This document shows positions 11,385-21,800 of a stretch of 64,000 nt of DNA, piece after piece. The stretch is from Nemertoderma westbladi. Taxonomy: Eukaryota > Xenacoelomorpha > Nemertodermatida > Nemertodermatidae. Where the stretch lies: the NCBI GenBank assembly GCA_032718475.1, contig JAUCBJ010008828.1, forward strand, positions 18,172 to 82,171. The letters run 5' to 3'. The notes under the pieces are model-generated. The model made no database searches, was not told where the DNA came from, and was given only the letters and a program-made list of their open reading frames with translations. The translations under genes and the position numbers were made by a program. Each line of letters opens with the position of its first letter. Position 1 is the stretch's first letter.

Positions 11385-12095
11385 CTCCCCCCCATGCTAT
11401 CTTCCCGGTAAGAAGATAGCATCAACCAAAAAGTGCGCTACAATCCCGCTGGATCCCGATCTAGTATCGGGTGTGGGGTGGAATTCTTTTCTCTCGGAGT
11501 CGGCTTTCCAGGCCGCCCCCTATGGGTATGATAACGCTACCCTGTGTGCCTGGCGTCTCATGTCGGGCCGATCGCGCTCACCTCTCGCGCGACTTTTGTT
11601 TCCCCAACACTTTCGCCCTATCTCACCTTCACTCTCACCCTAACTCTCTCACACTCGGACCTCCTCGTCCCCCACTCAGCCTCTTATTCTCCCCCCCCCC
11701 CACACTAGAATTGCGTCCGCACTCTCTCTGCACTCCGCACTATTATTCCGTCCCTCAACCTCACTTCGACTGTCTCTTCCCTTCTGACGAATCTCCCCCC
11801 CCCTCTCGTGCCGTCGCACTCAAGAAGTGTGAAATTGTCTGGTGTCTCGTCCATAGTGCCATAGTCAGTTATCCCCCAGTCCCAGTAGCTAATTGAGAAA
11901 GGTTGTATGACTATAGTACTTACTCCGAACGTATATATTTCTAGATTACTAATTACTACGTACGTACATACAAATTGCACTTATATGATTATTTTGCATT
12001 AATTGAATTTGTACTTAATAGTTCGTATATCCCACGCGGCGCCCACCAGGCGTACCACGTCCAAGTCCCAGTCTCTCTCCCTCGACTCTGGGAAC
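11385..12095 (-). other. BEL1 3' untranslated region with polypurine tract
   Basis: Lies between the ORF3 stop and the 3' LTR. It holds the purine run next to the LTR and several C-runs (plus strand) near 11690-11700 and 11795-11805. Plus-strand open frames here are antisense and show no domain. Confidence 0.6.
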
Positions 12096-13932
12096 CTATC
12101 TGTTCCTCCGGGGGTAGTTCCCCCTAGCGTCCTCTTCCCTGGGCCGCTTCTTGGTTATCACCGTTCCTCTGGCATCATCCGCTTTCTGCTTTCGGACCTT
12201 CGCCGCCACTTCCTTGCTGATCCCGGTCGTTGGCTCCTTGGGCGCTGGTGTTATTAGTGCCCGATATCGCTTCGCCGGTGGCCCCTCAGAATGGCCCGGT
12301 TGTCTCCCTCTAGTGGCGTCCCATAGGATCATTTTCATTGCCTTTGGTACGTGCTCCGCCAAGAAATCCCTAAACTCCCTTCGGTTCTCTGGCGTCCACC
12401 TGTCCAGATACCTTTGCGTGTTCATCACTCCAGCGTACGACGCCGCCGTTGCTACCTCTTGGTAGGTAAACGGTAGCCTCCGCTTTATGATTTCCATGTG
12501 AGTCTCCTGATTGATAAGGAAGAAACCCCACTTAAACTCCTGGGCCTTCATGCGCTGGCGCGTCATGGCCCCGACGTCGGCCCACTCCTCGAATCTTGTG
12601 AACTTCTCCTCGTCGTTCATCCAGTCGCACTCGCGTCCGTAGTGTCCCCGAAAGTGGCACTTTGGACATCGGTTATGCAACCGTGGACACGCCCCCATCC
12701 TGTGGCTTGGTTCTCTGCAGTAGAGACAAAAGGTTCCCTGTTGGAACCGGTATAGACAGCTGCTTTCCCGATGGGTCCGTCTCCCACAGTAATCGCAGCC
12801 GAGTACCAATGTCTCCCGTCCCACCTCGTCTTTCGTCCCAAGCGATCTCCGCGGTCTGTGGAGTCGCTGGTAGGCGAATTTCTCTACGTTGGTCTCCCTG
12901 TCTACGTCGATCTCTCCGCCCCTCTCGGGCATCGTCTCCCCGAATACTATCCGTGGTGCCGTCCCCGGTTGCTCGCCCAACCTGATGGTGCTCCCCGCGA
13001 AATCCATCGCCGGCTCCTCGTGCACCCAGGTCCGCTTGCCGGATCTGTTCCAGAAGGCCCTTGCCCCACTGGCCGTCACCACCCTTCCGCCAACCCAGTC
13101 CGTGTCCGAGTGGCCTATCCTCTCGATGGGCGGTATCTCTCCAAACTCGTCGTCGTCGTCCTCCTCTTCTGGTAGTGTCTCCAATCCCGGTATCCCGATG
13201 GATCCACTATGTCCCTTCCCGCCTTGGCTCTCGCCCGTAGCTCTCCATCCCTCTAGCTCCCTTAACTTCCTTGGCGGTTGGTCGCCCTCGGCGCCCGCTG
13301 GTATGGGCATCGTTCGCAACCCCGACGTCGACTGTTTCGGCGATCCCACCGTCCATCCCAATTCTCGCCCTAGAGACTCCCCCGAACTCCCTGACGAAGT
13401 CCAATGAAGTTCGTCTAGGCCCGCCTGTTCCTCGAAGCCGTAACTCTGTGTCCTGGCCTCCTCTTCCCTCTCCTCTGCTTCTATCCTCTCCCGTCTAGCG
13501 ACTTCTTCCAGTCGCTTTGCTTCTCGTCTATCCGTCTCTAACTGCTCCCATCTCTGATACGGTGTATCTGTCTCCCCGTCTACCAGATGTCGGCTGTTGT
13601 AATACACCGACTCGCCCTTCAGCCCCGGGTGGTCTACCAGACCGTCAAAGGCCACTTTAAAGGCTCTCCTGTAGCTTAGGGGTGATCCCGATAACAGAAA
13701 TGCCCCTGGTTCCCTCTCGATAATCACGGTCATGAATAAGTTAAGCAAACTTATCATCATCCAGTCCTCCTGCAGGATATATCGCTTCTGATATACCTTT
13801 ATCGCTCCCCTGCGGAACTGATATACCTCCTGCTTTCCCGGTCTCGCTCCCCACTTTAGCGAGTTCGCTAGTTCTGCCCCGTATTCTTCCCTAAACTTCC
13901 CCCAGGAATACGAGCCCCAATAATTGGCCCAT
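12096..13932 (-). CDS. BEL1 ORF3, C-terminal part: triple CCHC zinc-knuckle protein
   Basis: The frame is open from about 13932 to the stop at 12096; the first ATG in it (13760) is probably internal because coding-like sequence precedes it. An acidic/arginine-rich, coiled-coil-like segment (about 75-105 from the ATG) is followed by a low-complexity acidic region. Three canonical C-x2-C-x4-H-x4-C knuckles follow in a row: CDYCGRRTHRESSC, CLYCREPSHRMGAC and CPKCHFRGHYGREC. The tail is basic. Zinc knuckles of this kind bind nucleic acid in Gag proteins. The gene sits downstream of pol, where retroviruses carry env, but no transmembrane segment is visible. It continues the exonuclease-like segment upstream (14631-13891) after a one-base frame change. 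Confidence 0.7.
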
Positions 13933-14631
13933 CGCCACCGCCCCGCATTGGCCTGTGTTTTCGACTACCCCCAATCCATCCGGTGCCGTCATAGCCATAA
14001 AGACTTTCTGCATATCCAGGAGGTTGGTGGCGTCCGGACCGATGATCCTCTCCGCGTCCTCGCGAATCGCCGATCCCACTTTCGTCGTCGACTTCTCTCT
14101 TACTAAGACTTGTACCGCTTTCGGTAATCGGTCTAATTTCGGCCCGTCCTTCTTCCCATACGTCCCTAGGTCGAATAAGAAGATGTCCCCATTTGGCGCG
14201 GCCAAATGTAGGAGTATGGTCCTGGCCGACCCTGCCGTTCCTCGTCTCGAACCCGCTTCGTCTTCCACGGTTCCCTCGTCATCTAGGATCATATATCCTC
14301 CTCTGTTGACGGACTCTATGAATCTTTTCCAGTCCTTCCTCGGTGATTCCCTCGGGTATTTCGGAATCCCGAACTTCGCCTCGTCCCCTTTCACCACGTA
14401 GTGGAAGTGTTGGAAGATCGCGTTGTCTAGCGACGGGGTCCCGTAGGTCCCGACCAGCCGCTGTTCGTGCGCCTCCCGGAAGTGATCCTGCAGCGCTCGT
14501 GCCGCGTGACCCCTTTCCAACCTCTCGTAGTATCCTCTCGTCTTCTCTTCCGGATGTCTCTAGGTGAAATCCACCAGTATCTCCTTTCCTCCTGACTCCG
14601 CCTTTCTCTTTCTGATCAACTTACTCGCCAT
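13891..14631 (-). pseudogene. BEL1 ORF3, N-terminal part: DEDD 3'-5' exonuclease-like domain
   Basis: An in-frame ATG at 14631-14629 starts this frame; a TAG at codon 24 (14562-14560) interrupts it, after which ~220 codons are open. The domain pattern is that of DnaQ-like DEDD exonucleases of the RNase D/WRN/EXD type. It has a first-strand LDDEGT (the D-x-E motif), ILLHLAAPNGDIFLFDL, then LDRLPKAVQVLV and KVGSAIREDAERI (the second motif with catalytic Asp), then NLLDMQKV. The third motif should lie after the frame change, in the 13932-13760 stretch, where a YILQED sequence could be a degenerate Y-x3-D. Such enzymes trim 3' ends of RNA or single-stranded DNA. A DEDDy exonuclease as ORF3 is, as I recall, reported for bdelloid rotifer LTR elements and Athena retroelements. 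The assignment rests on motif reading. Confidence 0.6.
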
Positions 14632-15125
14632 TCCGAACGTTCACTCGCTCACCTGCAAGGTGGTGCCTTACCAAGGCGCAATACAGATGAGTGATGTATC
14701 TAGGATGTTCTGTACAGTTCGATAATGGCCTACTTCTACTTAACTGCGCCTTTTAACCTAAATTATTCCTAATTAATTTTGAAGCTAGTAAATACACCCT
14801 AATTTCGATTTCTGTCCGTTACTTTTATTATGTTCTAGAATAGCTTCCCTTGTGTTGCCACTATTTTACAATTTTCAGCCCTATTCTATTTATTTATTTA
14901 TTTACTTTGATTCTACTGTCCTACTACTTGCTACTGCCTATGGATTACTCTATTCTCTAATCCACATTCTGGCCTACTCTGTGGGTCTATGCAGTACAGC
15001 AGTATACGTCGTGTGGCCACACGATTTACCCAGCTGTACTCATATGCCCCCCTCTCGCTACTAACTGCTAACTAATATCTATATCTTATATACCCCTTTT
15101 ACTTCTTACTTTCTCTCTTCTAACT
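14632..15125 (-). other. BEL1 pol-ORF3 spacer
   Basis: Non-coding on the element strand. Just upstream of the ORF3 ATG the minus strand reads CACCTTGCAG followed by GTGAGC (about 14648-14661). The first half resembles a 3' splice site and the second a 5' splice site, a possible way to express ORF3 from a spliced RNA. This is an inference from two short motifs. Confidence 0.35.
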
Positions 15126-15686
15126 AACGGTACTACGTACCCTCTAACTCTCTAACTAACTAACGGTACTACGTACCTTCTAACTCTCCTCTAACTATCG
15201 GTACTACGTACCCTCTAACTCTCTAACTAATGGTACTACGTACCCTCTAACTCTCTAACTAACTATCGGTACTGCGTACCCTCTAACTCTCTAACTAACT
15301 ATCGGTACTACGTACCCTCTAACTCTCTAACTAACTATCGGTACTACGTACCCCCTAACTCTTCTAACTAACTATCGGTACTACGTACCCTCTAACTCTT
15401 TAACTAACTAACTAACGGTACTTACGTACCCTCTAACTAACTCTCTAACTGGCGGTACTACGTACCTCCTAACTAACTAACTAACTAACGGTACTTACGT
15501 ACCCTCTAACTAACTCTCTAACTGGCGGTACTACGTACCTCCTAACTAACTAACTAACTAACGGTACTTACGTACCCTCTAACTAACTCTCTAACTAACT
15601 AGCGGTACCACGTACCCTCTAACTAACTTTCTAACTGGCGGTACTACGTACCTCCTAACTAACTAATTAACTAGGTACTACGTACC
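15126..15686 (-). repeat. Array of 16 near-palindromic repeats in BEL1 spacer
   Basis: Sixteen copies of a near-palindrome, GGTACTACGTACC or GGTACTTACGTACC, spaced about 36 bp apart and separated by CTAACT-rich linkers. Each copy can form a small stem in RNA. The array sits between the end of gag-pol and ORF3. Confidence 0.85.
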
Positions 15687-15833
15687 TTCTTACTAACTCT
15701 CTGCCTACTAACTGCGTACCTACCATGTACTATTTTTTTATTTATTTTATTTTGTTTGTGGGAAGGGCGTCTCGCCCTCAATCCCACCCCCCTCAGTCCA
15801 AAACTTGGACGACTAAAATATCCTCTAACTTTG

Positions 15834-18800
15834 CTAAGGTGCCCCTTCTAATAGACAACATTTACCTACAGCTCTCCTGTAGGTTTTTCTGTCCTTCGCA
15901 CCTATCTTTCCACCTATCCGCACTTCTACCGATCGGACTCTTCCGTCCTCGTCGGAGTAGGTGCCTACAACTCTCGCCAACTGCCACTGGTTGTTGATGA
16001 TAGTATCATCCGTAACGATTACGAGATCTCCCTCTCTTAACTCCCTGTTCGGCTTCCTCCACTTGCTTCGCTTATGGAGTGTGGGTAGGTATTCCTCGAC
16101 CCACCTCCTCCAATACTCTGCGCTTATTGCTTTAGCGACTTTCCAACTTTGGCGGGAGTGTATGTCATCTGGGTCTACACCCCGCATATCGATGGTCGCT
16201 GGCCTTTCCATCAGGAAATGGCTAGGCGTCAGCACGTCTAATGACTCAGGGTCATCATTCTCCGGATATAGCGGTCTGCTATTAATGATCCCCTCGCACT
16301 TCGCAAGTACTGTCCGTAAGACGTCCTCAGTGACCATGTGGGTGTTCATCAGCTTCGTCATTAGACGCTTTGAACTGCCCACTAGTCTCTCGACGCATCC
16401 TAGTGTATGTGGTGCATACGGCGTCCTTCTCTCCCACTTTACTTGTCGTCGTCTCATGGCTGCCCTGACTTCTTCTCCCTCCAGGATGTCCAAGGCCTCT
16501 GCCATCTCACTCTCTGCGCCCACAAAGTTGGTGCCGTTGTCGCTGTATATCACTGCGATCGTCCCACCTTTGCGGTCCCTAAATCTTTCTAAGGCGTTAA
16601 TGAACGCTGATGCGGTTGCATCTTGGGCGAGTTCTATCCCTACCGCCCGCGTATTGTTGCATACGAAGATAATGCCGTAGCGTTTCTCCGTGTGTCGCAT
16701 CACTTTGATCTTTATCGGCCCGAACATGTCCACACCGCAATGCGTAAATGGCGGGTCGTGCTGTCTTACCCTACTCGCCGGTAGTGGTGCCATCTCCTGT
16801 ACGGCTCGCTCCTTCTTCGCTCGTCGGCAGGTCTGGCACTGCCCCACTACCGCTTTAACCTTCTTCCTTAATTGTTTGACCCAATAGGTCCTCCTTATCT
16901 CTGTGAGGGTTCGGTTGGTGCCCCCGTGCAGTATCGATTTGTGGGAGTCCCATATAATCTGGTGGACTATTGGCGATCCTGTAGGAATGATGATGGGTTT
17001 CGGTGGTACCACTATGCTGTTGTTGTATCCCACCCTAGAATTCATTACTAGAATCCCGTCGTCATTGAGTTGTGGCGACAGCGTAATCAGCTCGCTGTCC
17101 CGTCGGATGTGCTGTTGGTTACCGACGCGTTCCACCTCGTCGCCGTAGTTCTTCCGTTGTTCATAGCGGATCACTGCCTTGGCCGCTCCTTCCAGATCTA
17201 TGGTTGTCCTGATTTTCTTGTCCTTGCCGACTCCCGCAAGGAAATTCCCGAAGGCTCTCCAATACGCCACTAGTTTCTTGGTCTTATACCAACTAGAACT
17301 GTAGCTGAGGAGTTTATCCGTTGGGTTATCGCACAGTTCCCTTCCTGGTTGCACGTCCCTAATCTCCCTCACCATCTGGGAGTATATCTCTTCTCCCTCT
17401 GAATCTCCCTCTTCTCCTTCTGATACTACTTCCGAGCCCGGGTCCACCTTCCTCATCGGCGGCCAGGCCTCCCTATCGCTCAGAAATTGTGGCCCATGTT
17501 GCCACAATACTTCCTTCTTCAGGAAAGTGTGGCGTTCCACGCCCCTCGACAGCAAGTCCGCTGGGTTCTCGTCTGTTGGGCAGTAGTGCCACCTTTCCAG
17601 TTCTGTGCTCGCCCTTATTTCGTCCACTCTATTCGCGACGAATATCGGGTATCTCGTCTTTTCGTTGTGTAGCCAACCAAGCACTACCATGGAGTCCGTC
17701 CAGTAGTGTGTCTCCACTATGTTGGGAATAGTATCCACTAGGTAGGCTGTGGCTCTTACTCCTAGTCTCGCAGCTGTCAATTCTAACTTGGGAACAGATG
17801 CTGAATCTGGGGGCGTTGACTTTGCTTTGCTAAAGGCTAGTCTGGGCCTGTGAGCCCCCTCTCGTTGTACTAAGTAGAGTGCCGCTCCGTACGCTTCCAA
17901 CGACGCGTCGGAGAACATGTGTAGGTCCAGATTCGTCATGTTCCCATCCGGGAAATACACCCTTGGCATGTTGTATGTTCCCATCTTCTCCAAGTTTCCT
18001 GTCCACTTGCTCCACTGTCTCTTGATTTCCTCTGGTACCTCTACGTCCCACTCATCTTTCAATTTGTATACTCTCTTGAGTATCTCTTTCCCCGTGACTA
18101 ATAATGGGGATGCTAGGCCTAGGGGATCGTATATCCTTGCTATATACGATACATAGCCCCTCTTCGTGTGGATGTCTGCGCCCTCCTGGCTCAGCTGATA
18201 CTTCAGTTCGTCTGTCTTTCTATCCCACACGATTCCCAATGCCTTCTGCTGAGATTCTGTTCTCTTAATCGCCATGTCCTGCCCTTTGGCTGTTGTGGGG
18301 TTATCCATGGTCGATTCTGGTTTCCTGTCCTCTATGGCTTTGATAAATTCTTCCGAACTGGATTGGAATTTGGTCAGGTTAAAGCCGGATCCTTTTAGGA
18401 TGTCGCGAACCTCGCGCCCTGTATCCAGTATCTCCTTAACCGTATTCCCAGACTCCATTCCGTCGTCTACGTAGAAGCCACGTCGAATCATATCGACGGC
18501 TCTACCGCTGTATCTATCTTCCTTCCCCTTTACTGTGTCTCTCACTGCCATAGTCGTCGTAAATGAAGACGACTTGGCCCCCATGTTCTGTACTATCATC
18601 TTATATGCTGGTATTATCGGCGGTTCTTCTTCGCCGTTATACCATAAGAAGCGTTGACTGTCGCTATCTTCTTCCGTTACACGGACTTGGTTGAACATGC
18701 CTTCTATGTCACACGTGAAGGCGTGTTTCCCATTTCGAAATCTAAGTAACACCTCTATGCCCGAATTGTAAATGTTTGGGCCTTCTAACAGGTAGTCGTT

Positions 18801-21800
18801 TAAGCACTTTCCGTCGGTCTTTGCCGATGCGTCGACTACCATCCTTAGTTTACCTTTCTTTGGATCTAAAGCCACGTGCAGTGGCAGGTAATATGTTCTA
18901 TCCGTGTTCGGCTCGTCGACCGGTAACTCCACGGCCCATCCTTTCTCGACGTACTTCTTAATCGTCCTGTGGATGTACTCATTCTTCTCGGGGCTCCGTT
19001 TTAGTGTTTGTTTCAGCTTGCGGAGTCTCGTGAACTGTCTGAGCAGTCTTTTAAGCTGCTCCTCTGCTCCCTCATCACCCATTTCCTGCATTGTTCCCGC
19101 GAACATGCATCCTGATGTCTCCGACATCCTAAATGGTATCTTACTCTTGATTGGACCACTCAGCGTCCACCCGAATGGTGTTAATATGGCCACCGGGTCA
19201 CTCTGCTTGTCTTCGCCGAAGACCGTTTGCATTCTTTCGTGGGCTGTTGGGCAGTCCATACCTACTATGATGGATACCTTCCTAACGTCCACGTCTGGGA
19301 TTGAGAAGTCAATGTTGTCCAGGAATTTGTACTGCTCAACCTCGATGTTGGTTGGTCGCCTGGCATTGATATTAATTGACTCTATCACTTGAATGGGGTC
19401 GATTGTTGCCCCATAGTCGCATCCTGGTGCCACTGCTGCAATTGCGCACCATCCTGTTCTCATCTCCAGGATCTCATCTTTGCTAGAGATGGTTGTTACC
19501 GCCATCCTGCTTGGCCTCGTTCTCAATCCTATCTCCTCGGCCACCCATTCCTCGACTAATGTGAAGGCAGCTCCACTATCAACCAGCATTAGTGTTGTTA
19601 CTGATCGATTGCCTTCCCCGATCACTCGTACTGGTACTACTCCAAGTAGCACCGTTCCTCTCTTCTTCGCCCCTACTGTGCTCGTCGCCATCGTTTGGCC
19701 TCTCCTTTGACCAAATTTCATTGGCTTCTCTTTGCACTCCCTTGCTCTATGTCCACTCATTACACATCGCGAGCAGATTTTATTGCTGAACGCATAATCT
19801 ATCTGATCTTGCCTAGGTAGCGCCTGCCAGTACCTGCAGTTCATAGTTTGATGAAGCGCATTTGCGTGTAGCTGACATTTGCTCTTTGGGTCGTAGCCCT
19901 CTTTATACAGTGCATTGCGTATCGCAGTTGCGTTCGTACCAAAGTCCCTACTATTCTTATTGTTTGGGTTTTGCCTATTGGACGTACTGGGGTTATGTTT
20001 ATTCGTGTTATTATTATTTCCCTGTCCATTCCATGATGTTGTCTTATCCTCGGCTAGCTGTGGACTTGCAGTCCCCTGCGTCGCTGCATACGGCAATGAT
20101 TGCCTAAGTCTCGGTAATGCGTTCGATGTGTTGTGCTCTGGTTTCGGTCTATGGTAGTCTGTCTTCGGTCCCTTTCCCAGGCTGTCTTCGCTATAGACTG
20201 GGTCAGTTATTAGTTCAGCCTCGTAGTTTAAGAAGTTTGACATTTCTTCTAAACCCGGTTCCGCACCCTTCTTATCTCGAGTAGAGAAGGCGATTTTTCT
20301 CCACTTGTTGCGCAGCCAGTTTGGTAGTGCCTGCGCTATCGTGGTGATGTTGTTGGACGCATTGAGCTCGTACGGCGCGTCTAGCGTCTTCAGCACGATT
20401 AGCGCCTTTTCGACTTTGTTAGCGAACGTCTTAATGCTAACGGGATTATCCTGCAGGCCACCCGATGTTATGCCCCTCAGCGTCTGCCTGATGATCTTGG
20501 CCGGGTGCCCGTATTCCCTATCCAGTGCCCGCCATGCTGTCGTGAAGCCGCCCTCTATTCCTTGATATTGCCTCACGATGTCGTATGCTGGGCCTCCCGT
20601 GTACACTTGTAGATACTTTAGGCACTCCGCCTGCGTCAAGTTTTTTGTTAGTATTTCGTTACTATACATGCGCCGAAACTGTAGATATTCTTCCGGCCTA
20701 CTCCCATCGAATTTGAATGGTTCCACTGGTGGTAGCTCGATCCTCGTTTTCAACGCATCGATCAACGTGGCCATCCCCATTGCCTGCGCTTCCAATGGAT
20801 TCGACGGGTGCTGTATAGTTTCCCCTGTCTGGTGCGGTTCATCCGTCCTATTTCTCGATCTTCTCTGACTTGGGTATGTCATCGGGGGTAGCGGCCCCCT
20901 CCATATCTCCGTGTCACACGACTTATTCTCATCCAAGGGTCTCGTTGTTCTTGCTCCTATCAGGGTAGATTGTTGATATTGTGATGGGGGAATGTCACCC
21001 TGCCCCCCCCCCACCGGTATGTTTGGTACTGGGGTTGATGTTAATATGTTGGGGCCCATGCACCTATCCGCAATAATTCCCCCCTCCCCTGGGTATATGT
21101 TATGTCCCTGCATGCTGTAGTCATACTGCTGTGCTGGTACCGGTATAGGCCTATCAGCTTCTGGCCTACCCGCCGGTATGTATTCCGCGACTTCCGGGTT
21201 TAATCCCGTTGTCCACGCTATCCTATCGCCTACATTGCCCCTCTCAGTATGGCCTATGGTATGTGCAGTAAGGCCTACAGTATGTCCTACAGTCTGCATG
21301 TGTTGTTCGGGATCGAAGTTTATTCTTCTCGAATAATCCTCCCCGCGGCTACCGTATTCTCGATCGGTAGGTATATCCCGTCGGAAAGTTTCTCTTCGAC
21401 CCCCCTCTCTACTGTTCTCATCTTCGTACCGGTACATCGCGTACCCCTCTCTCGGCGCGTAGTGCGCCTCGCCGGGTCGCATCCCTCCGGGGCGACGGCA
21501 ATCTCCCGGAGTCCGACCCCACTGACTCTCCGTTCTCATCTCGACTATCGACGGCTCGCTATCCGTCCTCGCTCTTCTATCGTTCGCGGCGATACTTCTA
21601 CTACTGTCTTCCTTTCTTCTCCTATCAGTGGAATATTCCCGCTCGTGAGATCTCTCGTCGACCTCCCGGTTAAACCCCACTGTTCTTCTTCCTTCCTCTG
21701 ATCGGGCTCGACGCTTCATCCGCCCTCTCGCGACGTCAACCCGGCTCTCTCTGCTCGGTTGCACGCCGCTGGGGATATCCGCAATCCCCCTATTACTTTC

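Noticed and set aside
11471-11896. Plus-strand 141-codon frame between the BEL1 LTR and ORF3
   Set aside because: Pro/Ser-rich from C-runs, antisense, no domain.
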